A stretch of 64,000 bases of DNA from Nymphaea colorata (lineage: Eukaryota; Streptophyta; Magnoliopsida; Nymphaeales; Nymphaeaceae): positions 13,284,040-13,348,039 of the forward strand of contig NC_045145.1 in NCBI RefSeq assembly GCF_008831285.2, given 5' to 3'. The notes below the pieces were generated by a model that was not told the origin of the DNA, ran no database searches, and saw only the letters and a program-made list of their open reading frames with translations. This document shows, piece after piece, positions 52,650 through 64,000 of this stretch. The position numbers and the translations under genes are program-made. Positions within the stretch are counted from its first letter, which is position 1. The number at the start of each line of letters is the position of its first letter.

Positions 52650-53889
52650 ATGCCTGAAGACTAAGATATTGTGTTATTGGAATTTTTTTCGTAAAAATTC
52701 GTAGGTCACCATATTTAGGCTCATACATCAGCTTCCATCGTCTTTCAGGTGTTAATGACTTCAATACCAACTTCATGTGGTTCTCGCTAGCCTGGAAATT
52801 ATAAAACTGAAGCAAGGGAAGTACCAGGAAAAATTTAAATCATCGATACATTAGCTGTACAACAATAACGAAAAGCACATTGAAAGCCTTTTCTTTTAAT
52901 AGGCATACAGAGCCAAAATTTTGCAATTGGTTATGTCGTGCTTTCCTTTCAAAAAGAAAAATAAAATCATGTATATCGTACAGGCATGTCATACTTTGTT
53001 GCTTGCTATCTGCTGGTAGCATTGGTAACTTTTTCACCAATTGTAGAGCCAAAATTTTCTGTTTTTCATAGCAAAACATCCTAAGAAAATGATGTTATTC
53101 CAAGTAAAGCTGTCCTAAGAGCAAGATGACAATATCCTGTAGCTCTCTCGTCCATTCCTACCCAGCCTCTGCTGTGCGTGGAGCCAATGAAACGAGCTTG
53201 TCAGCTTGGGCACCAACATCGGGACTACAGCTGATGAAGGATCAACATCAAGTTACAAGTAATGCCCTAAATGTCTCAAAATTTTATGCCCAAAGTAACA
53301 AATTGGAAGGAACTTTGGCCCACTTCAGCATATTCTAACAGTGAAGGAAGCCCCTCAAAGAACCTCTTCTCTCTATCTGCAAAGGAAGAAGGATCAGAAT
53401 TTCGTTGTCTACACCAGGCTATTAATATGATCAATGGCCTAAATTTAATTCCTTTCTTTTTATGTTCTTCTATGGTGGGAATGTTTTTCGAACTTTTGAT
53501 CCAACATGAAGGACAAAAGAGAAATCCATAGGATTCACCTCTTACAGAGAGCCTGCTTTGCAGCGAAAATACCTCTTCAACAAGGTAAATCATATGCTCC
53601 AGACAATTCTAGTCCTACAATATAGATGGATGTATCAAGTAAAAGTCACACCCTCAGAAGTGAGAATACTCCATGTTGTTACAGATAAGGATATGGCAAC
53701 GAAGTCCTTAATACATATCACAGGAACAATCTGTGTGAAGATCTTACTGCTGAAAATAAGGAAGATAATATCCAAGAGCAAACAGAAAGAAGATATTCTC
53801 AACATCATAAAGGTTGTGCAAAAGAGGAAGAACTTGATTTAGATTTATTTCCCAAAGCTAACATCAAAAGAAAAATATTACATTAATAT

Positions 53890-56800
53890 TTAAAGGAACC
53901 TCTTGTCACCTACTGCACAAAGAAAAAGGAGAGACTGAGAGAGATGCTCTAACTGTGGAGGTAGGCACAAGAAGAGTTGAACCACATTAGATCTGTTTTC
54001 TCTTCTGTGTGTTTCTTTCTCCTCTGTTATTCCTACATGGTTTCAAAGCCTCCGAGAGAATTTCTGTGCAATCCTCAAACATCAACAAACACTGTTCTGA
54101 TGCCCGCATTTGGATCAATGGCCAGGTCCCTTTGTATATTCCACACTTCCAACCAAGCTACAGTATTGTCTATCTGTAAGCTCTCAATCGAAAATTTGCT
54201 TCTCCAGTAGACACGGTTTCTTTTATTACTCACACGCTACAACTGATGGGCTCTATGGATTGCCCTATGCCTTGTCCACCTCTTCTTCCTGCTGACCAAG
54301 GAAAAGAAGCCACTCCAAATCCTGATTTTCCGGAATGCCACCACATGGAGCAACTTTTGTTAAGCTGGATCCTCTCATCTTTAACAGACAGTGTACACAG
54401 TAAGATTGCGGGCTGCTCTTAAGCAGATGAATGGGGCAAAGTGTAGATCATGTGTGCAACAACTGGGTTTTCAATTCCAAAATTTGCAGAAAATATCTGA
54501 CACTATAACTAAATAATTTCATTAAAGATAAGGGGCTTGCCCACCAATTAGCAATGGCATCAAATCCAGTTGTCAATGATGATCTGATCATGCATATTTT
54601 ATTTGGATCGCCCATGAATGAATATGGTGGTTCAGACATCCTTCAACACTAGAATAGAGACTGTTAATCTTGAGGACCTGCTTAGTTTACTTGTAATGCA
54701 TGAAGCTTAGCTCCAAGATAATGACTGACCTAGACTGGAAAGCTCTATGGCAAACATACAACCAAAACCCCAAAACAACAGTGTGGAAATTGATCAAACC
54801 AGAGACAATTTTCAAAATTTGGAAGTTGCAAGACTAACAAAACACATAGTTGGGAAGAACTAATCATTCACGTAATCTCAAGGGTCTAAATCAAACAGTA
54901 CTTTGATCTCCTTTTCATGTGGAGATCAAAAATATCTTGCCTCTTGTCGCACAATTTGTCAAGCTTGCAACAAGGGCCAAGACCTGCAATGCAAAGTTCA
55001 TCACTTTTAGAAGAAAGCTAACCCTCTTGAGGCATACAAGGTGTCTACTTCGGCCATCGATGAAGGCAGATGGTGCCCCGATTTTGGGGCTACACTCCAT
55101 GTTACTGTTGATACTTGTTCTTTACGTTGAATATCAAGGCAATGAACAAGTTAAAAACAGAAATGTACATTCAACAAAGACAACCAGATATTCACAACAT
55201 AGACAACTGCAACATATACACCTTTGTCTGTGTCCATGCAACACGAAGAGGTTCCTTTAATATCTAGAGGTTTGCTTTCTATTTTTCAATACAACAAGGA
55301 CAACGTAGCATATTTTGAATTTTATTCTGATTGGTATTAGGTGAAGGAGTGCAAGACAAGGAAATTTTTTTTTGCAAGGTACAATTAACTCTGGCTCTTA
55401 CAAATTAATGTGAAGAATGAAAGAAAGCTCAGCCCTTCTACATATGTTGGTGAGTGAGCAAAGCTAACTTAGTAGCATGAGAGAATGGCGCGTCTGCTAG
55501 CCAAATAGTTCAGCATATCGTTATACCATTAATGAATATGGTCTTCTAGTGTTTCGCACGAATTCTAATTTTTGTGAGGCATGTCAACAAAGGAAGAGTT
55601 ATGCTCTTCCCTTTGCGCCTTCAACTGATAGGTTTCAGCACCACCTAAGTTATTACTCACCAATGAGTAGAGACTGGCCCACTGTTGTCTTGCATGGACA
55701 TTTATATTATGTAGCCTTTGATGATGCTTTCTCCAGATATAAAATCTCATCAAATAAAAGCTCTTAAGTGGTTAGGAGAGTTTCAACCTCTTTCTACATA
55801 TTCAAAAACAAAAGAACCGAACATTGGACTATTGTCCCCACACTCACGAGAAAAATGGGTGTCCGGAAAGTGCGCATTGACATATTGCAGAAGCAGGTCT
55901 TACTCTTCTAACTCATGCAAAAAAATGCCCCAAAAAATTATTGGGACTTTTCATTTATTACAGCCACATATTTGACCGAACTCAGATGCCTTCTTAGCAG
56001 CCTCTCTCAAGTTCTTTTTCAAAGACAACCTGAATGTATGTTTCTAAAGATGTTTGGGTTTATTTGCTATCTCTGCTTGAACCTTATAATGATCACAAGT
56101 TACACCCAGATCCACCAAGCATGTATTTTTGGGTTATAATGGTCAATACAAGGGCTATTTGTGTTTGAATTGCAGTAACAACAGCAACTCAGCAAGTAGT
56201 TTCTGATGAACACTACCTTCCTTTCAAGACTTAAAAATAAGACGTACCAGCCCACTCTATAACTCAGACTCTTCCATTTACTATTTGGCTCCTTCTATGC
56301 CTGCTACACCACCTATCAATATCGATTTTTCTTCTCCTAATACTACTTCACTATCTCCTTCAATAACTGAATCCCAACCAACAAAATTATCACCTTCTCT
56401 TATGATCCAACTTGCTGTCTCCGACGATCCTACATCCAACCCACTTCCCATCTCAACCCGCTCTCACCAAGTGACCACATGATCTCCAGCTAGGTTCCGT
56501 AGTCTTTTGTACCACTTGGTTTCCTACAGCTACCCTTTCACTCGCTGAAATTTGCTAGGAGACCAAACCTACTTCCTGCTCGCAAGCCATTAAACATGAA
56601 ATTTAGTGACAAACCATAGATTCTGAGTTCCAACCCCTATTGCAAAACCAAACATGGAGATCGGTACCTTCATCACCTTCATCTAATCTTATGAATACTA
56701 AATGGATTTACAAGAATAAGCCAAGATGGGACTACTGAGAGCTATAAAGCTTGTATTGCACCCAGGATTCACTCAAGAAGCTAGAATTGACTATTAACAT

Positions 56801-57120
56801 TTATCTCTACCATTAAGCCTCCTATTATGTGTATGCGACGTTTGCATTGCCTTTTCCAAGGGCTGAACGATTAGACAACTGGATATTCACAGTGCCATCT
56901 TTCATGGTAGTTTAATTGGAGAAGTGTATATGGCAAAACATCAAGGATTAGTTCACATGTAATATCCTAACTATGTTCGCAAACTTCACAAAGCTATTTA
57001 TTGTGTCAAGCATGCTCCTGAAGCCGAGCTATCTTCGCAAACTTCACAAAGATATTTATGGTCTTAAGCATGCTCCTCAAGCCAAGTTTCATAGATAATC
57101 ATAAAGCGTTGTATTGTAAC
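53890..57120 (+). mobile_element. Decayed Ty1/copia retrotransposon in an intron
   Basis: Plus-strand remnants occur in the copia order. A primer-binding-site-like TGGTTTCAAAGC at 54039-54050 resembles TGGTATCAGAGC, complementary to initiator tRNA-Met, and would follow the 5' LTR. A gag (UBN2-type) piece at about 54525-54650 has KGLAHQLAMASNPVVNDDLI and PMNEYGG. A protease-like WCPDFGATLHVT lies at about 55070-55110. The gag-pre-integrase zinc piece CEACQQRKSYALPF is at 55575-55620 and YYVAFDDAFSRY is at about 55705-55740. A reverse transcriptase piece with LHKAIYCVKHAPEA lies near 56985-57030. Many stops and frameshifts make it inactive. The right LTR was not delimited. It is antisense to its host gene. 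Confidence 0.85.
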
Positions 57121-58037
57121 TTTTCTTGATTGATACCTTAGTGTCAATGCCTAGGCAATGGACCCTCAAAGAGTCCTACATGGCACTTAGGTGGGCCAAA
57201 ACAGTGAATGAAAGGGAAAACAAAAAGAGGAAGAAAGGGAAGGATAAAAACAAGAAAAAAATAAAAGAGAAAAAAATGAATTAAGATTAAAAAAAAGGAA
57301 GTAAAAAGGAGCTTTACCTTTTTTTTCTTTTTTTTTTTCACTTGGGAGTTGGGTGCCTAAGTGGCCCAGCCTAGTTGAAAAGGTGGCACATAGGGCCCAA
57401 GCATGCCTTTACTTGCTTACAAAGCCAAAGAGTTACTTCGTTGACTGGCTTATGTTGTAGATATCAAGTATCTTACGATTATCTTTTCTCTACTTTTTTC
57501 ATATATTATTCAAAGCTTAGTGAATAATTTTCCTTTAAAGGATTTGGGACAAGTAAATTCAATTTTTGGCATCGAGGCGATCTTCACTACGCACGCGCCA
57601 TACCTTAGAAGAAATACATGACGGATTTACCTTACCATGCAACTATGCTTGATGCTAAACCGTCTCAACAACATTGCCTGACTCAAGTTAACTTGTCAAA
57701 GTGAAGACCCTTTTCCAGATACCACTCAGTATTGCCAAGTTGTTGGGGCCCTTTAATACTCCACTCTTGTGAATGGTGACCGCTGTTGACCATTTAGCAT
57801 AAAGCCATAATTTCACTTATGAACTTACGGGTTTCTTCTCTTCAATCTCTTGCAGTCTATAGCTCAATGGATGATTATGTAGGCTGAATCTATACGCGTA
57901 GGCATCCTTCCAGCGAAATCGTACATCCCAACAACAGAAACCGGAGTTTCTAAGTTTTCGTTTTCTCGTCAGTTGGGAGCTGAGAAGTAGCATTTCTACG
58001 GCCAGAAAAATAACCATTGTTGCCTTCATCATCATCT

Positions 58038-58056
58038 AGAGAGAGAGAGAGAGAGA
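58038..58056. repeat. (GA)n microsatellite at start of intron 1 of the disrupted gene
   Basis: Nine to ten GA units, (TC)n on the sense strand, 15 bases inside intron 1 whose donor is at 58070-58069. Confidence 0.93.
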
Positions 58057-58205
58057 AAAAGAGACGACACCTCAAAGTTCAACCCGACGGGGAAGCCTTC
58101 AACCTCCTTCCTGAACTTCAAAAAGGCCTCCGACGGTACCAAGTTTATGGAATAAAGGTCACTCCATGAGGCTTCTTCTTCGTGTTCGTGGCGAGACGCT
58201 GCCAT

Positions 58206-59235
58206 CTAGAAGATGAGGGAAAACTATTCGAGTTGGCCCATCTTCCTACAACTCCGACAGGAACCAATCAGGAGGAGCGGGAGCGGACGAAGGAAGATGC
58301 ACTCGGTGTGAAGGTCATACGAGGGCGAGCGGACACGCGGTTCGAGCAACAGGCTTGATTCCGATTTGCGATGCCCTCTCCAACTCGGAGCCATTTGGCA
58401 CTCGTACCGATCGTGATTTGTCGTGAAATTTTTTTAAGCTTTACACTGTTTTAAGAGTTAATTTCGCCTGAACTATTATTTCATAATCTAGTCTTTCGCC
58501 CTGTGTGTGTGAAAGGCATCACATGAAATATTGGTATAAAATTATAAATCATCCCCCTGCTCAAGAAATGCAAAATACCTGTCACTCAGTACTTCTTACC
58601 CAATCCCCCCCCCCTCTCCCCTGCTTATTTTTTATGGCATCTGGAGTTTCGTTACAGTTACTGAAAAGACGTTCAATTACTCCCCTTTCTTAACAAACTT
58701 GAGTGAAACGGTCGCGCCCAGCCCTTATTGGTATACTTGGCAGTTCGCACTAATACTGAAAATGCATTTTCAGGATTCCAGGGCGTTCTCTCCAGCTTCT
58801 CATTTTAGAGGTCCAACTGTAGATTTCAGAAATATACCCAAAACATTGAAGATTTAAGAAGCGTAAGCAGAAGGCTCATGAAGCCATAGGCAATCACTTG
58901 CTTATAAAGCGAATCTGGTAATTGCCCCCTCTGGGAAGCGACGGAAAGCAAAAGAAATGGAGGAATTTCTGTCCTTGCTGTTTTTTCTTTGAATTCTTTT
59001 CTATAGCTGATAAGCTTCTTCTCTCAACGTCTCTTAACGACACGAATCCCCTCCCAGACAGTCGGAAAAATAGGCATTTTTGAAAAATTGCAAAATCAAA
59101 GCCCTCTAAGCACTTGTCAGGCTTTAGTTTCCTGACCCTTTATTTTTTATCCAAACAACCATTAACCAAAGGCATGCAGAGACCCTTTTACAACATTACA
59201 GTATTAATCGACAGGCAGAACTTATAGGACTTTTC
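58206..59235. other. Intergenic, upstream of the disrupted gene
   Basis: The first 150 bases are probably its 5' leader and promoter on the minus strand. Beyond that, no gene was seen on either strand. A run of C residues lies near 58606-58614. Confidence 0.4.
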
Positions 59236-60368
59236 GCAACTAGAGCGCCTGCTCGACCAACCATTCTTCCCCAAAGTAAACCCAGGTACTACCGCATCCC
59301 CCCGGATGATGCTACCCATCTGAGGAAAAACCAACATATTCACCTACATGGCAGTAAGATATTCAGGTGAACATACGGTATCAGTCTTTCGCAAATATGA
59401 ACTTTGCATAGCCCGAGTATAAAATAGTGGTAGACTACAAAAGTCAGGCAAGCTCTCATCATCAATATTAAATAGCTAATCATATCAGGGCTCAATTTCT
59501 CTCTCCCTCCTGTTTTTGCTAGCACGACTTTAATAACTTACTTTTTCAGACCATGACTCCGCCTTCCTTTTGATGATTATTCCATATTTTCGCCACATGC
59601 TATCAACACCGACACGGGAAGAAGAGTACCCTGAATTTAGTTTCATAATTCACACACCAATGTCTTCCCTTTCTTGAAAGGGTTCCCACGGCCTGCAAGC
59701 ATGAATATGTTTGCTACAGGACGATAGCAAACGAATTCTAGTTAACTTAAACCACATGCAGTCAAGCGCATATTGCTGCTCAATGATGTATGTGACTTCA
59801 ACGGACTAGCAGATTGAGAAGCATTTGAGCAATCACATAGCGACTTAGGCTGCTCGCTCCAGAACTATCGACTCTTGCTGGGATGGGGAACAAGGAGCTG
59901 GGAATACAGCTTGCATTGATGGCCTTCTCTCGTAGTTCCCTTTGGTGGCTCCAACATTCTAACTTTTTTTGCTCCTGTGGGCGCCGAAGAATCTCCAAGT
60001 CTAGGATGCCCGGTAAGATAGGATTTACCGATAGATAAAAGGAAATAACTTGAAAATGCAGTGACCAGTCCATATTACGCAAAAAGTTTCTACTAAAGAA
60101 AGCAAGAAATGGGCGATGGCCAAACAAAGAGGAAAATGAAGCCAGGAAACATATTGAACCAAATTTGTGCAGCGAACATGAAGCCAGTCGACAAATGTAA
60201 GCACCAGCTCTATTTAACCTGCCAAACTCATAATAAATTTTCAGTTTGGAACACGTAATTGTACAACCAGATAATTCAGGGAAAGGTGGGAAAGCAAGAA
60301 ATTAAAGCACCAATTTGTTACCTTAGTTCTCTTAATTGATCGCCATTTTGTATTGTTCTCTGCAAAAG
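59236..60368 (-). CDS. Tentative exons of an unidentified gene
   Basis: Several minus-strand pieces look like exons. One at 60368-60322, between TTTTACAG and GTAACA, encodes LLQRTIQNGDQLREL. It can join in phase to a piece after ATCCTAG at about 60003, encoding LGDSSAPTGAKKVRMLEPPK and ending at a stop near 59868. Other pieces nearer 59690-59545 (SRVGVDSMWRKYGIIIKRKA, followed by GTAAG) and 59325-59240 (STWVYFGEEWLVEQAL then a stop) are also protein-like, in mutually exclusive or unlinked frames. I cannot identify a family or choose one model. This may be a real gene with small exons, like its neighbour at 61-62 kb. Confidence 0.3.
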
Positions 60369-61105
60369 CTGTAAAAATCAAAGTTGCAGAAACAGTAAAC
60401 CCGTAGTACTTACCTACAAGCAAGAGCCATGACTAATCACAGGTAAGGGTAAAAAAAATGAAGTTTCTCAGTAAGATCTAAGCAGCATTTGACAAACTTA
60501 ACATTTTACCAGAAAAAGCGTGAAGCTATCTATTCCTTTCTACAAGCCTCAAGGCCTCTACTCAGGCAAGTAAACGATCATCTAAGTTCAAATTACGTTC
60601 CCTAAATTTCAGAAACATTGACAGATAACTCAAAAATCTGCCCTACAGCTATAAGCACGGAAGGAAGCAATAAAATAACCAAGCATAGAACATCACAGCA
60701 GAAAACTACGTAAGAAATGAACAAGAAATGAGGTTGTGAAGGACTCAATGGCCTCCACAAACATCAACCAGTTAATAAGAAAAGCATTCAATTGCTAAAG
60801 GAGAAAACATTGATTTACAAATCAGGTTACCAGCTCTTAATTCTGTGTGAGAAAAAGGTCCACCAGTTGAATAAGAAAATGATGCTTTACAACGCATAAT
60901 TATAGGTTCAAGAACAGTGAAATATGTTAGAATTAACCAAAAATTTAATTATTCAAACCCTTCTCTGTTCAGCTAACTAAAGGAGTGACCATGTGAAACT
61001 ACTAGACCTTCACACTATCACATGTGCCTGTGTCACACAGAAAGCGAAAGAAAGAGAGAGAGCAAAACAAAACTAGTCACGATATGAAGCCATACCCAGA
61101 TTATT

Positions 61106-62497
61106 CTATGCCCAAAGGGCAGTTATGACTATGAATAACAAGAAGGCCAACGAGAAGCACATTCCAGCAATCACCAGAAAGGCCTACAAGATGAGAAAAT
61201 AAAAACAAAAGTAGGTATCCTGGAAACACAAAAATCGCAGACGAGAAAAAAAACACCCAGCAAGCCAGCACACAAGACCTTTAAGCTTGCAATGTATTAC
61301 CTTTCCCCTTGACTCAAACTCAAATTTGTGTGTGAACCATGACAACCCTTTATCAACAAAAGGAGCTAAAGCAAGTGCCCTGCATATCCCAGAATTTCCT
61401 TTCAAATTGAGAGATCAACAACTCATCACACTTTTTAATATTCTGAAACAACAGTTTGAAACTTATCAAGGTGCCAGTTATAAAAGCGAGCACGATGATA
61501 AGAACAAGCCTTTTGTGAAAACTGTCACAGTTTAGTACGAGGCTTAAAAACAGGTTATAATGCTAATGTTACAGAAACAGACCCTCCAGCTCTAGCAAGC
61601 TTGGTAACCTGGCTTCCTGCCCATACCATTGCAAGGACTTTAAAAAACCTGCAATCATACTCTTAAGTGTCAATTTTCAGACAATGGCAACAATAGCCTG
61701 TTCCATGTACATAACAAAGGATATTAAAAAAAACATTTATACCTTCCGACAGCAGTACCATAACCCATCCTTCCAGGAGCTGGGGCAATGAAGAACCTGA
61801 AATATCGAACACAACTAGATTAGAAGGGGAGAAAAGGACACCTGTCACATCCTTAATAATAAAATTTTGGGCCTTGAGCATGCTAATGAAAATATATCAA
61901 GAAAAAAGAAAGAACAATAGCTAAGGCAGAACTCTGTATAATCAGTCATTTCTTCTGAAGAAACTGATGGGACAACTTATATTCAGTATTCATATGTGGA
62001 GGATAGAACTTACCAGACCAAGACAAATGTCAGAAGATAATAAACTGTATTCAGTAGCCCATAGGATAACACCCCAGAAATTCCGTATCTCTTCAGCTTC
62101 TGCATTATTCTGGTACAAACTTTTAATGAAATGAATGACACTTGTACAAACAACATAAGGAGAAAGAGTGATATTTTCTATATTAACCTGTCAAGTATAG
62201 GATCTGGGAAATTTTGTGTACTCATTGATTAGAAGCATCGAAAAACAATTTCTTAGGATAAAGTTTCTGAAAAACCTCAGTAATAAGCAAGATCAACCTT
62301 TTGAAAGAAATTTAATCTAGAATGAGCATAAAGACACCACAAATATAGTATTGAAAGACAACATCAGTATGGAAGGCAAGAGGAATGCAATATGTGCAAA
62401 GGCACAGAAGGCCATAATCCTGTTATTAGAGAAAGCAGTAGTTACTCATTTATTTTTGATGCTTTCACTGGTCGATGACTATCATCTTGCACTGATC
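61106..62497 (-). CDS. Conserved plant membrane protein, seven small exons, 5' end not found
   Basis: Exons on the minus strand are 62497-62446, 62220-62188, 62109-62014, 61796-61743, 61648-61583, 61379-61301 and 61183-61106. All have GT-AG borders and matching phases, giving about 152 codons to a TAG stop. Blocks in order: SVQDDSHRPVKASKIN, QNFPDPILDR, IMQKLKRYGISGVLSYGLLN with a first membrane segment YYLLTFVLVW, FFIAPAPGRMGYG, KVLAMVWAGSQVTKLARAGG, ALALAPFVDKGLSWF, and a final membrane segment AGMCFSLAFLLFIVITALWA. The pattern fits a conserved plant family of small membrane proteins, possibly plastid and possibly DUF1279/FAM210-like, but I cannot confirm the name. The first two exons are less certain than the last five. 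The N-terminal exon, expected to carry a targeting peptide, is not recognised before the window ends. Confidence 0.75.
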
Positions 62498-62619
62498 CTG
62501 AAAAGCATATGCCATTATAAGTATACAAGAAGACTAAAACAGCATTAACTCCTTACCATCTCAACTGTATGACTAAAGTGAAAAAATTAGAAAAGTTTAA
62601 TTACTCCAGATCAGTGCTT

Positions 62620-62890
62620 ACCAATATTGGTGCAAATTGGCCCGTGTTGGTCGTCCAATATGCATCACAACACCAGTAAACTGAAACAATAAGGAGGCTG
62701 ATAGGACCCTTCTAGAACATCAGCCAATATGAAGCCTGTATTAGGCTGTATCGGCCCGATTTGATCCGAATGTGCCAATATATTAATAAATAATTATTAT
62801 TATTTTATTTTCAGATTAGTATTTGTAGCTGATATGGCCCGATAGGTGCTGATGCATAATGGCAACATGCATCAGTTTTTACAGATTCTG
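62620..62890. repeat. Dispersed repeat with ATCGGCCCGAT palindromes
   Basis: The stretch holds repeated words such as GGCCCGTGTTGG, GTATCGGCCCGATTTGAT and GATATGGCCCGATAGGTGCT around an AT-only centre near 62780-62810. It looks like an old non-coding element, probably a MITE, but its ends cannot be fixed. Confidence 0.4.
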
Positions 62891-64000
62891 ATACAAATTG
62901 TAATTCAATATTTACCACATTTCTCCAGATACCAATAGGAAAAGACAACCAGTCAACCCAAGAAACAAAGCTTAAATTCTAAAGGCCTAGATGAACTTTG
63001 TGCCAATATCGAATGGTTAAACAAATCAAGGATTTGAGTTTGATTTTCTGACAAAGGATTCTCCAAAGAAGCAAGAGGGAGAGATAAAAGCTCAAACTAA
63101 AGCGAGTTTGTCAAGTTTTTTGACAAAGAATTCAAAGATGAAGCAAGATGTTATACCCTCAACTATATGGCCTCTGAAGACTCCATGGCAAGAATTACAA
63201 TTGCTGGAGTGTGAGGCCAGTTGATTTTTTACGATGAGAGTGAGTCCTAACCAGGAAGTCTTTTGAGGAGAACAATGTTGGAAAGCTTAGGCATCAGAAA
63301 TTTAAGGCCCTTACCCTCACAAACATTGTAGCCTCCACACCACCTGCGGCAGTTGCTGGAGTGCGTGTGTGTTTGTTTATGTCACATAACAGAAATTTGG
63401 AAAAGAGAGAGAGAGATGGTATGGTCGAAGTGAGTTGATATTCTTCAGTTGTCTGACATAGAATTATCAGGATAGCAAAGTGAGCACTAACTCTCATGAT
63501 CTGTGTGGCCTCCGTTGCATGCACTTGCAGCTGACACCTCTACGGGCTGATTTCAACACCCAAATAATACATCCATTCCCACCACGCACCACACCCCCCG
63601 CCCCCCACCCCGAAAAAAAAAAAAACGAAGTCACTACACATAGGAGTACATCCTAAGCAAAGTTCAAAGAAAATAAGCAGCAATAGCTATTCAAACAGTA
63701 TAGAAGGTAAAGAAAATAATTAAGGGGACCAAATGCATACGATAGCTGAGTTATGAAATCAAACTGCAACTTAGAAACATAATAGGAAAAGCAGTAACCA
63801 GCCCTGAAGCTAACTACCAACGTTACTATTTCCAACATAGATTTCAACCAACAACAAGCATAATGTTCCTGTAACAGCAGTGAAATTCTTTGTGCTATTG
63901 GAAGGACACATAACAATTCTACCCAACAGAAAACAATGATCAGATACGGCTCTGGACCCCAACATACTGGGATAATCAACTGCCACCTAAATGCATTTCC
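62891..64000. other. No gene recognised; probable 5' intron or upstream DNA of the membrane-protein gene
   Basis: Both strands were read for an N-terminal exon of the gene at 61106-62497. None was found with confidence. Minus ORFs at 63294-63524 and 63653-63979 have no recognisable family. C and A runs lie at 63594-63624. Confidence 0.35.

Larger units (their letters stand above)
51961..58205 (-). pseudogene. Conserved plant protein gene with an in-frame stop, four exons
   Basis: Exons on the minus strand are 58205-58071, 52791-52654, 52375-52200 and 52057-51961; phases join across all three introns to 182 codons. Exon 1 starts MAASRHEHEEEASWSDLYSI and includes EAFLKFRKEVEGFPVGLNFE. Exon 2 has HMKLVLKSLTPERRWKLMYE and KKIPITQYLSLQ. 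Exon 3 has GVGHNFRYHTIG, then LSTCLGGDGISQIRNKTSV and GWRAEYILPEVHG. Exon 4 has GTGEPVIGMNYGRLYASLDG and ends ILTHKA. I recognise this order of blocks as a conserved plant family but cannot name it or its function. Codon 105 in exon 3 (52336-52334) is TGA where neighbouring residues suggest a Trp (IG-stop-EW). Intron 2 begins with GC, not GT. The gene may be a recent pseudogene, or make a short 104-residue product. Intron 1 (5,279 bases) holds a copia relic. Confidence 0.75.

Overview
The window is nuclear DNA of a flowering plant. The evidence is spliced genes with GT-AG introns, plant-type families (universal stress protein, GH9 endoglucanase, OXS3, cytosolic ribosomal protein S15a, SYF2), relics of Ty1/copia and L1-type elements, small inverted-repeat elements and many (CT)n/(GA)n microsatellites. 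I cannot name the species. Gene density is low (about eight recognisable genes in 64 kb) and most of the space is AT-rich intergenic or intronic DNA carrying old repeats.

Left to right: a partial universal stress protein gene (minus, 1668-2384); a 47-bp minisatellite (3961-4430) with a fused 100-bp tandem duplication; an L1-type relic (about 5480-6010); a long (TC)n tract; the spliceosomal gene SYF2 (plus, 10124-19271), whose first intron holds a 3.05-kb PIF/Harbinger-like element with a captured PPR gene fragment and whose third intron holds an 821-bp fold-back element; a gene-poor stretch with decayed coding fragments (19.3-26.9 kb); an alpha/beta hydrolase gene (plus, 27061-30480); intergenic DNA; a secreted GH9 endo-1,4-beta-glucanase gene with eight exons (plus, 35843-38199); the uS8/RPS15a ribosomal protein gene (plus, 41913-44372); an OXS3-like gene (plus, 48058-49034); an L1-type reverse transcriptase relic (49779-50400); a four-exon minus-strand gene of a conserved plant family (51961-58205) that carries an in-frame stop and whose 5.3-kb first intron is filled by a decayed copia element; tentative exons at 59.2-60.4 kb; and the 3' part of a multi-exon membrane-protein gene (minus, 61106-62497).

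The genes are ordinary single-copy plant genes with separate roles (splicing, translation, cell-wall remodelling, stress response, hydrolysis) and do not form a cluster or pathway. I found no new gene system. The most unusual signals are structural. Long (CT)n tracts lie within about 40 nt of the 5' splice site in five introns, with an imperfect tract in a sixth. Two DNA-element insertions sit in SYF2 introns. A likely nonsense-disrupted gene has a GC donor site. A membrane-protein gene is split into exons of 33-96 nt, so it has no long ORF and is visible only by joining exons by phase.

Exon boundaries were placed by hand from splice consensus, reading phase and family resemblance. No search or alignment was run.
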